From assembly GCA_015832175.1 (NCBI GenBank), contig WJXW01000001.1, positions 3,472,001-3,536,000 of the forward strand: a stretch of DNA of 64,000 nt. Reading direction: 5' to 3'. How positions within the stretch are numbered: position 1 is the first letter of the stretch; each line of letters begins with the position of its first letter. Shown one piece after another: positions 45,960 to 57,154 of this stretch. The translations under genes and the position numbers were made by a program. Under the pieces are notes generated by a model. The model was not told the origin of the DNA. It worked only from the letters and a program-made list of their open reading frames with translations, and searched no databases. The DNA is from Paraphaeosphaeria minitans. Lineage: Eukaryota > Ascomycota > Dothideomycetes > Pleosporales > Didymosphaeriaceae.

Positions 45960-46632
45960 TACCTAAACATTAACCCTAGGATCTTATAATAGACCTAAAA
46001 GAAGGGAAGATGCCACCCTTTAGACTACTATACAGTAAGATAGGAGAAGAACTCCTTAAAGAACGTAATTTTATTAAAACAAACCTTAAAAAAGGATATA
46101 TATAACTATTAAAGTTACTAGCAGTAAGCCCTTTTATATTTATTAAGAAAAAGGATAGATTAAATAGACTATACGTTAACTACTAATAACTTAACAATAT
46201 AATAATAAAGAACTAATATCTACTACTAAATATTATAAAGTTACGAGATTAACTATCTTAAGCTAAGATATTCATAATAATAGATCTAAGAGACAGTTAC
46301 CACCTTATATAAATTAAAAAAAGTAAAGAATAGAAAACAGCGTTTTAATCACGCTACAGACTATTTAAGTACAAAGTTATACTATTTAGACTTACAAATG
46401 CACTAGCAGCTTTTATAGCACTTATTAATAATGTACTCTACGAACATCTAGACATATTTGTTATTACGTATATAGATAATATCCTTGTCTTTTCTAAAAA
46501 CAAATTAGACCACACTAAGCATGTATAGACAGTACTAGAAGCACTAGATAAAGTATACCTTTATATTAAACTTAAGAAATGTAAGTTTAACGTTAAACAA
46601 CTCGAATTCCTAGGATACATTATTACTATAGA
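45960..46632 (+). pseudogene. Chromovirus reverse transcriptase relic (5' part)
   Basis: With stops read through, the frame shows the order of motifs of Ty3/gypsy reverse transcriptase: DLKEGKMPPFRLLYS, SPFIFIKKKDRLNRLYVNY, FIIIDLRDSYH, FRLTNALAAFIALINNVL, then YIDNILVFSKN at about 46472-46504 in place of the catalytic YLDD, and KKCKFNVKQLEFLGYII just before the break. The second catalytic Asp is thus changed to Asn (GAC/GAT to AAT, a G-to-A change). It is interrupted at 46632/46633 by X copy 3 and resumes at 52953. Confidence 0.85.
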
Positions 46633-46944
46633 TGTTGGTTTGGCTTAATCTGTAATTAAGTATTTAAGGGTTAATAATATACTATTGTACAAAGAGTAAG
46701 AAGTAGGTTTAATTAATTACGTCTTATCTATTATATAAAGGGGCACTAAGGACCTTATAAAGTCTCTGCCTCTTAGCGCTAACCTAAGCAGGGGGTCCTT
46801 ATATAGGTCTTTATAGATAAGTAAGGCCTTATAAAGTCTCTGCCTCTTAGCGCTAACCTAAGTAGTGGGTCCTTATGTAGGTCCCTATAGGTAGGCAGGC
46901 CCCTATTTTACTTAGTGCTATTTATATAATAAACTATATAGATA
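46633..46944 (-). repeat. 3' LTR of X copy 3
   Basis: Reverse-oriented 312-bp LTR. Read on the minus strand it starts TATCTATATAG and ends AGCCAAACCAACA. Confidence 0.93.
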
Positions 46945-48801
46945 CTAGTAACTTTTCTTTTATATAATAGCTTATATCTATTATATACTTTCCTTTTCCT
47001 GTCTTTCTCTATCTATATAGTTAGCCTTCCCCCATTAGAATAGGTTATAAGGTAGGTGCAGTGTTACTGTGTAGTAAAGGTCCTATTTACACTTACTCTT
47101 ATATAAATAGGTAGTAATAGCTAACCTACTTAGTTCTTACTCTACCTCTTTATATAGTAGTAGAGTCGTATTGCGTAATAAAGCTCTTTCTAGACATATA
47201 TCCTATACGCAAACAGAAGGTAGGGTGTTAAGTAATATAATACTTAGCGCTAGGTCTTAGTAAGTAAATATAGAAGGATTACTCCTAGTTATATAATAAA
47301 GGTATATAGTAGAAGTAAAGTATAAAGTAGCCTTCTATACTTTTTCTTTATTACTCTATTAGTCTTATTTATCTTCCTCCTCTTTTATGCGATAGTCTTC
47401 TTCCTCTAGCTCTTCTTTAAAGTTAAAGATATATACTTATATATCTATAGTAGAGGGTTTATATTTATAGAAGTTAGTATATAATAACATATATTGCTTT
47501 CTAGCTCGCTAGGTATCCCTTAGTAGATAGTTAGTAGACTAGTATCTTTCTTTATAGTATATAAAGTATTTCTACTTTATATAAGAGCTTAAACTTCTAA
47601 AATTACTTCTTTTTTTTAGTCTAAAAGTTAATCTGCCTCTAAAGGGGCTAGATCCTTTTATATAATTAAGATTATTATATTATTAATTAGTATAATACAC
47701 TTCTTTACTATTTTAAAGAAACTATAACTTCTTTCTATTTTTAGTAACTTAGAGTAACGTATAAAAGTTACTAAGTAAGCTTTCTACTATGTTTTTAGAG
47801 TTAAATATAGCTTATTTAAGGTTAGGATAGCTACAGTATGCTTATATAATAGTAGTATATAGTTATAGTTTACTACTCAAGCCTTATCTAAAAGTCTTTT
47901 AGGCTAAGGTAAGCTTATTAATTATTACTTTTAGGGCTTTATATAATATAGCAGCTAGATTATCCCTTTTATAGCGTTTAAAGGTAAGAGTGGTCTAGTC
48001 TATCTAGTACTAATTATAATTAACACTAGTGTTAAAGTGCCTATTTAGTCTATTATATAATTTATCCTATAGAAGTTCTAGTCTAATGTTGTATAGGTAG
48101 TAGGTACTTACACAATTAGAAAGGATTCCTAGAAAGATGTTTATATACTAGTCCTATAGTATGCCTAGCCTATAGTATAGTTCTCTAAAGACTTTTACCT
48201 TATCTACTAGGATATTATATAGCCTACTAGTATAGTTATTCTCTTTACTCTAAGCCTTCTAAAAGAGAATAATTTTATTTAGCTAGATATAAGCATAATC
48301 TCCTAGTTGTTAAAGAGACTAGAAGTGTCTAGCCTCTTTATATAATATAGTTTGTTAGGCAAAAGTAGTCTAGGTTTTAGGCTGCTGCCACTAGTGTAGC
48401 TTTATATATAGTGTCTCTGTTCTCGTATGTATAGGGATAGGCCCTAGCTATGCTCTTTGTATATATATATTACCTACAGATAGTGTAGGTTATATTATTA
48501 GGATTATGCGAAGTAGTTTAGGTTACAGTTGTAGTATTATTATATAAAAGGTCTATAGCTTATAGTTAAACTATAATAGTTTAAAGAGTTTCTTTGCATA
48601 GGTGTCTTTTATTATAGAATTAGTAGTAACAAAGTCTTCTTTTATAAGAATAGTAATAAGCTCTTTTCTTACTATATAACTAATCTTATTAAAAGTTCTC
48701 TCTTTTTAGTCGTTAAAATCTTTAGTAAAAGAAAAGATTACCTCTTTACCTTTAAAGCTACTTACGCAATATTATATAATTATATACACTATATAAGTGT
48801 T

Positions 48802-49113
48802 TATGTCTGTACAGTTTATCGTACAAATAGCACTAAGTAAAATAGGGGCCTGCCTACCTATAGGGACCCGCACAAGGACCCACTACTTAGGTTAGCGCTA
48901 AGAGGCAGAGACTTTATAAGGCCTTGCCTACCTATAAGGACCTATATAAGGACCCCCTGCTTAGGTTAGCGCTAAGAGGCAGAGACTTTATAAAGCCCTT
49001 AGTGCCCCTTTATATAATAGATAAGACATAATTAATTAAACCTACTTCTTACCCTTTACATAATAGTATACTATTAACCCTTAAATACTTAATTATAGAT
49101 TAAGCTAAACCTA
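48802..49113 (+). repeat. 5' LTR of X copy 2
   Basis: 312 bp, TGTCTGTACAG ... ACCTATA, with the two internal ~73-bp subrepeats. Confidence 0.93.
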
Positions 49114-51646
49114 TACTAATTAGTAGTTAATTCTAATTAACTATAAACTAGTAAGGTCTAAAGACAGAGCGCTTTATAAGCTAGATACGTAGGCTCTGTA
49201 TTATTACCTTTACTAGAGATTAAATTTTAGATTATATAATAAGCAGAAATAAAGCGCGCACATCTATAAAGAGTTATATAATCTAGTCTAAGCTATTCTA
49301 TAGAAAAGAAAAGAAATAATACCTTTACTAGAGATTAAATTTTAGATTATATAATAAGTAGAAATAAAGCGTGTATATCTATAAAGAGTCGCATAATTTA
49401 GTCTAAGCTATTCTATAGAAAAGAAAGAAGATAGTAAGCATATTTATAACTCTAAAAAATACGTTATATAATTAAACTAGTAATAACTAAACGTAAACAC
49501 GTTGTATAATTAAACTAGTAATAACTAAACGTAGACACGCCGCATAACTAAGAAAGATAATAATAATATAGCCTTAAGACTAGGAGACTTTCTAGAAGAA
49601 CTATAACCTAAAGACGTTACGTAATAATTAATACTACCTCCTTAGTAAGAAGACAAAGCAACATAGCTTTAATAAGTAGAGGAAGTAATAAATATTAAGG
49701 CTATTACTTTAAGAGGAGAGATTACACAAAAGTACTAGGTGGATAGAGTAGATTTACACAGCTACCTACCCCCTTCTCTAAAATAGCTAAACACTTATAT
49801 AGTATACATAATTACGTAATATTACGTAAGTAGTCTTAAAGGTAAAGAGGTAATCTCTTCTTTTACTAAAGATTTTAATAACTAGAAGGAGAGAATCTTT
49901 AATAAGATTAGTTGTGTAGTAAGAAGAGAGCTTATTGCTTTTTTTATAAAAGAAGGCTTTATTACTACTAATTCTATAATAAAAGACACCTATGCAAAGA
50001 AACTCTTTAAACTGTTATAGTTTAACTATAAGCTATAGACCTTTTACATAATAACTCTATAACTATAACCTAAACTGCTTTACACAATCCTAATAATATA
50101 ACCTACACTATTTGTAGGTAATACATATATATATAGAGCACAGCTAGGGCCTATCCTTATATATGTGAGGACAGAGACACTATATATAAAGCTACACTAG
50201 TAGTAGTAGCCTAAAACCTAGACTACTTTTGCCTAATAAACTATATTATATAAAGAGGCTAGACACTCCTAGTCTCCTTAATAACTAGGGGATTATGCTT
50301 ATATCTAGCTAGACAAGATTATTCTCTTTTAGAAGGCTTAGAGTAAAGAGAATAACTACACTAGTAGGCTATATAATATCTTAGTAGATAAGATAAAAGT
50401 CTTTAGAGAACTATACTATAGGCTAGGCATACTATAGGACTAGTATATAAATATCTTCCTAGGAATCCTTTCTAATCGTACGAGTACCTACTACCTATAT
50501 AATATTAGACTAGGACTTCTATAGGATAAATTATATAATAGACTAAATAGGTACTTTAATACTAGTGTTAATTATAATTAGTACTAGATAGACTAGACCA
50601 CTCTTACCTTTAAACGCTATAAAAGGGATAATCTAGCTACTATATTGCATAAGGCCCTAAAAGTAATAATTAATAAGCTTACCTTAGCCTAAAGGGCTTT
50701 TAAATAAGGCTTTAGTAGTAAACTATAACTATATACTACTATTATACAAGTATACTGCAGCTATTTTAACCTTAAATAAGCTATATTTAGCCCTAAAAAT
50801 ATAGTAGAAGGCTTACTTAGTAATCTTTATACGTTACTCTAAGTTACTAAAGATAGGAAGAAGTTATAGTTTTTCTAAAATAGTAAAGAGGTGTACTACA
50901 CTAATTAATAATATAACAATCCTAATTATATAAGAGAATCTAGCCCCTCTAGAGGCAGATTAACCTTTAGACTAAAAAAAAGGGGTAACTTTAGAAGTTT
51001 AAGCTCTTATATAAAGTAGAAATACTTTATATACTATAAAGAAGGATACTAGTCTACTAACTATCTACTAAGGAATACCTAGTAAGCTAGAAGGTAATAT
51101 ATATTATTATATACTAACTTCTATAAATATAAACCTTTTACTATAGATATATAAGTATATATTCTTAACTTTAAAGAAGAGCTAGAGGAAGAAAACTATT
51201 GTATAAAAGAGGAGGAAGATAAATAAGACTAATAGAGTAATAAAGAAGAAGTACAGAAGGCTACTTTATACCTTACTTCTACTATATACCTTTATTATAT
51301 AACTAGGAGTAATCCTTCTATATCTACTTACTAAGACCTAGTACTAAGTATTATATTACTTAACACCTTACCTTCTATTTACGCACAGGACATATGCCTA
51401 GAAAGAGCCTTATTATATAATATAACTCTACTACTGTGCAAAAGGGTAAAGTAAGAACTAAGTAGGTTAGCTATTACTACCTATTTATATAAGAGTAGGT
51501 GTAAATAAGACCTCTACTATATAGTAATACTACACCTACCTTATAACCTGTTCTAATAGGGGAAGGCTAACTGTATAGATAAAGAAGGATAGGAAAGGGA
51601 AAGTGTATAATAGATATAAGCTATTATATAAAAGAAAAGTTACTAG

Positions 51647-51958
51647 TGTCTATATAGTTTATTATATAAATAGCACTAAGTAAAATAGGGGCCTACCTAC
51701 CTATAGAGACCTATATAAGGACCCACTACTTAGGTTAGCGCTAAGAGGCAGAGACTTTATAAAGCCTTACCTACCTATAAGGACCTACACAAGGACCCCC
51801 TGCTTAAGTTAGCGCTAAGAGGCAGAGACTTTATAAAGCCCTTAGTGCCCCTTTGTACAATAGACAAGACGTAATTAATTAAACCTACTTTTTACTTTTT
51901 ACACAATAGTATACTATTAACCCTTAAATGCTTAATTACAGATTGAGCCAAACCTATA
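51647..51958 (+). repeat. 3' LTR of X copy 2
   Basis: 312 bp, TGTCTATATAG ... GAGCCAAACCTATA. It differs from the paired 5' LTR by transitions only at the ends compared. Confidence 0.93.
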
Positions 51959-52635
51959 GTTTAGCTGTTTTAGAGAAGGGGATAGGTGGCTGTATAAATC
52001 TACTCTATCTACCTAGTACTTTTGTGTGATCTCTCCTCTTAAGGTAATAGCCTTAATATTTATTACTTTCTCTACTTATTAAAGCTATATTACTTTGTTT
52101 TCTTACTAAGGAGGTAGTATTAATTATTGTGTAACGTCCTTAGGTTATAGTTCCTCTAGGAAGTCTCCTAGTCTTAAGGCCATATTATTATTATCTTTTT
52201 TAGTTATGTAACGTGTTTATGTTTAGTTATTACTAGTTTAATTATACAACATATTTGCGTTTAGTTATTGCTAGTTTAATTGTGTAATATATTTTTTAGG
52301 GTTATAAATGTGCTTACTATCTCCTTTCTTTTCTATAGAATAGCTTAGACTAGATTATGTAACTCTTTATAAATATGCACACTTTATTTCTGCTTATTAT
52401 ATAATCTAAAATTTAATTTCTAGTAAAGGTATTATCTCCTTTCTTTTCTATAGAATAGCTTAGACTAGATTATATAACTCTTTATAAATGTGCGCGCTTT
52501 ATTTCTACTTATTATATAATCTAAAATTTAATCTCTAGTAAAAGTAATAATATAGAGCCTACGTATCTAGCTTATAAGGCGCTCTGTCTTTAGACCTTAC
52601 TAGTTTATAGTTAATTAGAATTAACTACTAATTAG

Positions 52636-52947
52636 TGTTAGTTTAGCTTAATTTGTAATTAAGTATTTAAGGGTTAATAGTATACTATTATATAAAAAGT
52701 AAAAAGTAGGTTTAATTAATTACATTTTATCTATTATACAAAGGGGCACTAAGGACCTTATAAAGTCTCTGCCTCTTAGCGCTGACTTAAGCAGGGGGTC
52801 CTTATGTAGGTCCTTATAGGTAGGTAGGGCCTTATGAAGTCTCTGCCTCTTAGCGCTAACCTAAGTAGTGGGTCCTTGTGCGGGTCCCTATAGGTAGGCA
52901 GGCCCCTATTTCACTTAGTGCTATTTGTACAATAAACTGTACAGACA
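52636..52947 (-). repeat. 5' LTR of X copy 3
   Basis: Reverse-oriented 312-bp LTR. Read on the minus strand it starts TGTCTGTACAG and ends GCTAAACTAACA. Confidence 0.93.
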
Positions 52948-52952
52948 ATAGA

Positions 52953-54945
52953 AGGAATTAAGATAGCACTAAGTAAAGTTAAATGCATTAAGAACTAGCT
53001 AATACTAAAGATAGCTAAGAATATCTAAGAATTCTTAGGATTCTATAGATTTAATTAACAATTTATCTAAAATTATATAAAGGTTACAATACCCTTAACA
53101 AATTTTATAAAGAAGGATGTACCCTTTAAATAGACAGATAAGTGTGGAATATTATTCTAACTCCTTAAGATAGTATGTATTATAGAACCTATCCTTATTT
53201 ATTTTAGAAGTAATAAACTACTACGCTTTAAAATAGACGCTAGCGATCTTACGCTAGGCGCCTACACTAAATAAGAACATAATAGTAAATAGCACCTAAT
53301 TGCCTATTACTTATATAAATTTAATAACGCTAAAACACAATATAATATACATAATAAAGAACTCTACGCTATTATTAAAGCCTTAAAGCACTAGAGAATT
53401 TACGCGCTTAGTTACTTAACGCTAGAAATTTACACAAATTACAAAAACTTTCTAAGGTTCACGACAATAAAAGAACTTACGCTATAATAACAAAAATAGT
53501 TATAAACTATAGGGCAGTACAAGTTTAAAATCATCTATGTAGCTAGGAAAGAAAATAGCAGAGTAGACGCTCTTAGCTAATAAAGTAATCTAGTAGGAGA
53601 AAAGGCAAAAACCTTCTCTACAATCCTTCGCAAAGCCAAAAATAGATCTCTAGAACTAATAGCAGAACTAAATTAACTTTTAGTAATTAACTAAGAAGTT
53701 CTAGAACATCTACAGACTAAGATTATCTAATAATACCACAATAACCCTATATACAGACACCTAAGTATCACAAAAACAATAGAACTTATCTAAAGGAATT
53801 ACACCTTTAAAAGAATTAAGGAAGCTATAATAACTTATATCCGCAAATGTGCAGAATACTAGAGAAACAAATATAGTACACATCTTAAATATAGAGAGAT
53901 ATAAGCAATTAGAATACTAATAGCACTATAGAAAGACATTATTATAGATTTTATTATAGGAATTCTAAACTCTAAGAATTTAACAACAGGAATTAAATAC
54001 AACAGCATACTAGTAATAGTCTACTAACTAACTAAGTATATTAAGCTCATTCTATGCCTTAAAAGAATAATAGTAAAGGAACTCGCTTTTCTTATCTTAG
54101 ACTAACTAATTAGACACTATAGAATTCTAAAAATAATTATTAGCAATAGAGACAAGCTCTTTATATTAAATTATTAGATAACACTTATAGCACTACTTAG
54201 AACGAAACAAAAACTATTAATAGCTTACTATTTATAAACTAACAGACAAATAGAACGTATAAACTAAACTATAGAAACGTACCTACGCATCTACTGCAAC
54301 AGTTAGAAGAATAACTAGGTTTTATTACTACTTATAGCACAGTTAGCCTATAATAATAAAGTATTAGCAGCATTAGGACATACACTATTCTATATAAACT
54401 ATAGAAAACACCTACATCTCTTTAACTAACAATTTTCTACGACAATTAAAGCAAAAGAAGCTATAAATATAGTAGAAAATATAAAGAAAATACACTAATA
54501 ACTCTAAGAAAATCTCAAGAAAGCTTAGCAGCAATTAATTTTATACTAAAATTAAAAACAAAAAATAGCACCTTAGCTAAAAAAGGGGGATAAAGCATAT
54601 CTACTTACAAAAAACCTTTAAACTTAGAAGAAAAAACACAAGAAACTAGATTATATTAAAGTTAGACTATTTTACATTTCTAAGTAAATATCACTAGTAA
54701 ACTATAAGTTAGAACTACTACTAGATGCAAAGATACATCTAGTATTCTACGTATTACTACTAGAACTAGCAGACCCTAATACACTAGTTAGAACTGCCTT
54801 CTACCACAGAACTAAAGAAGAAAATAAATTTAAGGTTAAAAGAATTTTAGAATATAATTAGTATAGCAACGCGTACCTTATTAAGTAGAAAGGTTACTTA
54901 TATAGCGAAAACACTTAGGAACTAGAGAACTACCTAGGAAACTGT
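52953..54945 (+). pseudogene. Chromovirus RNase H, integrase and chromodomain relic
   Basis: Continuation of the pol frame after X copy 3. Read through stops it shows: the RT thumb (IEGIKIALSKVKCIKN), RNase H (LRFKIDASDLTLGAYT near 53230, ARKENSRVDALS near 53560), the zinc-binding and catalytic integrase parts (IIIDFIIGILNS near 53940, ISNRDKLFI near 54150, AYNNKVLAALGHTLF near 54350), and a C-terminal chromodomain (ILEYN-YSNAYLIK-KGYLYSEN, about 54840-54920). Aromatic Trp positions of the chromodomain are now TAG. The chromodomain places the element among chromoviruses, which in other fungi target heterochromatin. Confidence 0.85.
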
Positions 54946-55645
54946 TAATAAAAGATTAAAAAATTCTACTAATAACTTACACAGTATAATAATATTTATA
55001 CCTAAAATAGTAAAGGCACCAAATTATCCTAGAATTCTAATAAGAAATCTTTAAAAGCGCTCTATATCGTAAGGGATAAGAAGGGACCTAAAGGAGTCTT
55101 ATTAACTACTAGATTAATAGCTTTATAAGATTTAGCCTCTTTAATACTTTTCTCTTTAACTACTATTATATCCTTAGTACGCTTATCTAGTAAGTCTATT
55201 TACTAATATAACTAATCTTTATATGTGCGTGTAACCTATAACTTCTCTAACGCCTCCTTATAGGCTTTAAACATAGCCTCCTACGTTTCTTTTAACTCTT
55301 TTATTTATATACGCAATTTCTCTTTCTCCGCTAATAAACGCTTAAACTTAGACTCTAAAACGCGTATATTGTAATGTTAACTTTAATAAACACATTCCCT
55401 ATATCTTTTAGACTAAACGTGAACTTTGTAAATATAGTTATGTTTTATATATATTAAGCATTTCTTAACTATAACTTCGTTAAAGGAGTTAATAAAATTA
55501 GTTAGGTAATAGTAATAGGTAGTGCTAGACTTAGAAGGTTATTAGGGCATAATATAAGTAAGCTAATACTACTTATAACGCGGGGCGAGCTCTAGTTATA
55601 ACTAGGCATAAGACATAGTTATATAATTTAAGGACAAATCCTAGT

Positions 55646-55656
55646 AAGGAGGGAGA
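55646..55656 (+). other. Polypurine tract of the chromovirus
   Basis: AAGGAGGGAGA immediately upstream of the right LTR, the expected primer site for plus-strand DNA synthesis. Confidence 0.7.
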
Positions 55657-55659
55657 TAA

Positions 55660-56070
55660 TGTTAAGATCTAAAGGCTAGGCCTTTTAGAATTTTTATATG
55701 TATCTATATTCGTTATTTAAGTGGCACAGCACAAAAGGTTACGTAACCTAATTAGTGTAATTAGAGCGCTAAGATAACTAATTAGACTAAGCACTTAATA
55801 TACTAAGTAACTAATTAGTACTTAATTAGTTTAATTAGAGCGATTAGTCCACTAATTGCTTAAAGTATATAGAAACGCAAGGATAGGCTCTTTATACTTA
55901 TATTTAATCTATTTATTAATCTATTGTTTAGATTCTAGCAGACTAAATTATTAACTTATTACACTTTGCAAGATACTATTATATTAATAAGACCTTTTAC
56001 CTTCTGTAAGTACTCCTACCTGAGAACCAACCTTAACCCTTTAGGACTAGCTACCCTCTTGGATTTAACA
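55660..56070 (+). repeat. Right LTR of the chromovirus
   Basis: 411 bp, TGTTAAGATCT ... GATTTAACA, followed by the duplication AGAAG. Confidence 0.93.
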
Positions 56071-56473
56071 AGAAGAAGTATAGAAAGCTACCTTATACCT
56101 TACTTCTACTATATACCTTTATTGCATAACTAGGAGCGATCCTTCTATACCTACTTACTAAGACCTAGCGCTAAGCATTATATTACTTAATACCCCACTT
56201 TCTATTTACGCATAAGATATATGCCTAAAAAAAGCCTTATCGCGTAATACAACTTTACTACTATATAAAAGGGTAGAGTAAGAACTAAGTAAGTTAGCTG
56301 TTACTACCTATTTATATAAAAGAAGGTGCAAATAGGACCTCTACTATATAGTAACACTATACTTACCTTATAACCTATTCTAATAGAGGAAGGCTAACTG
56401 TATAGATAGAAAAGGACAGGAAAGGAAAAGTATATAATAAATATAAGCTATTATATAAAAGAAAAGTTACTAG

Positions 56474-56785
56474 TATCTATATAGTTTATTGTATAAATAG
56501 CACTAAGTGAAATAGAGGCCTACCTACCTATAAAGACCTATATAAGGACCCACTACTTAGGTTAGCGCTAAGAGGTAGAGACTTTATAAGGCCCTGCCTA
56601 CCTATAAGGACCTACACAAGGACCCCCTGCTTAGGTTAGCGCTAAGAGGCAGAGACTTTATAAGGTCCTTAGTGCCCCTTTGTACGATAGATAAGACGTA
56701 ATTAATTAAACCTACTTCTTACTCTTTGCACGATAGTATACTATTAACCCTCAAATGCTTAATTGCAGATTGAGCCAAACCTACA
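56474..56785 (+). repeat. 3' LTR of X copy 1
   Basis: 312 bp. Its inner start is heavily mutated (TATCTATATAG) while its outer end, GCAGATTGAGCCAAACCTAC plus A, is intact. Followed by the duplication CTTAG. Confidence 0.95.
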
Positions 56786-56790
56786 CTTAG

Positions 56791-57154
56791 AGAGTTTGGG
56801 TCCTACCAGCTAGCATGACTCGCTCTTCCTCTCTGCCAACCTAAAGCGCTCTACCTAACCGGTAGGTAGTCAAGGATCTCGGAGTATCTTAAGGCTGATA
56901 CTCCAGAACGTGAAGTTTCTCCATTTTCTTTGCAATTATCATCGATCCGCCGCTATATTGGCTCAACACGCGGACACCACGCCAGGTTGTCACGCACGAT
57001 GCCCATATCCGATGCCGCCGTTGCCGACTTTGACGGTTGAGCGCAGTGCGATGATTATCTTCATAAGCGCCGCTTTTGATGTTGCGCTCAAACTCACCAC
57101 TTTTTCTTCTTTATAGTGTTTTCGGTGTGTGTTGTCCAAGCAGTTTCTTTAGCC
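56791..57154. promoter_or_regulatory. Short flank between RIP block and GH3 gene
   Basis: 364 bp of normal composition containing CCGGTAGGTAGTC near 56860. It must hold the GH3 promoter, so the outer retroelement landed close upstream of that gene. Confidence 0.4.

Larger units (their letters stand above)
48802..51958 (+). mobile_element. Element X, copy 2 (innermost, uninterrupted)
   Basis: Complete 3157-bp copy with LTRs 48802-49113 and 51647-51958 in direct orientation. The 5-bp duplication is GTTTA (48797-48801 and 51959-51963), and the host sequence on both sides is X copy 3. As the youngest insertion and the only unbroken copy, it defines the element: LTR, about 2.5 kb interior with the gag-like relic (roughly 49570-51240), a noncoding 3' part, LTR. 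It too is full of TAG/TAA codons, so RIP acted after it landed. Confidence 0.95.
46633..52947 (-). mobile_element. Element X, copy 3 (inverted), inserted in the chromovirus pol
   Basis: Lies in the opposite orientation to copies 1 and 2. LTRs are 46633-46944 (its 3' LTR) and 52636-52947 (its 5' LTR), 312 bp each. The 5-bp duplication is ATAGA (46628-46632 and 52948-52952), which falls between the reverse transcriptase and RNase H coding parts. Internal sequence 46945-48801 and 51964-52635 is the reverse complement of the other copies; the gap is filled by copy 2. Net length about 3.15 kb. Confidence 0.95.
43045..56070 (+). mobile_element. Ty3/gypsy chromovirus, inserted in X copy 1
   Basis: Bounded by 411-bp LTRs (43045-43455 and 55660-56070) with TGTTAA...TTAACA ends, and flanked by the 5-bp duplication AGAAG (43040-43044, 56071-56075). 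The uninterrupted target AATAAAGAAGAAGTACAG is preserved in X copy 2 near 51240, proving the insertion point. Without its own nested insert it is about 6.7 kb. Order of relics: gag with a damaged CCHC knuckle (about 44330-44390), reverse transcriptase (about 45960-46632), RNase H, integrase and chromodomain (52953-54945). A polypurine tract AAGGAGGGAGA precedes the right LTR. All frames are broken by RIP-type stops. Confidence 0.93.
40600..56785 (+). mobile_element. LTR retroelement X, copy 1 (outermost), split by chromovirus
   Basis: Non-autonomous LTR element bounded by 312-bp direct LTRs (40600-40911 and 56474-56785), flanked by a perfect 5-bp duplication CTTAG (40595-40599 and 56786-56790). 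Its own sequence is 40600-43044 plus 56076-56785 (about 3.15 kb, equal to copies 2 and 3); the rest is the nested chromovirus. LTR ends are TG...CA where unmutated (TGTCCGTACAG ... CCAAACCTACA). The only coding trace is a gag-like relic. Purine-to-purine and pyrimidine-to-pyrimidine decay leaves stops throughout. No pol domains are seen. Confidence 0.95.

Noticed and set aside
40600..56785. Terminal inverted repeats of a single giant DNA transposon (LTRs at 40600 and 46633 are inverted relative to each other)
   Set aside because: Target-site duplications and lengths pair each LTR with a direct-orientation partner instead; the inversion is explained by copy 3 lying in the opposite orientation.
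40600..56785. Giant Starship-type element or CRISPR-like array
   Set aside because: No tyrosine recombinase (captain) gene, no cargo genes, and the repeats are LTRs, not short spaced repeats.
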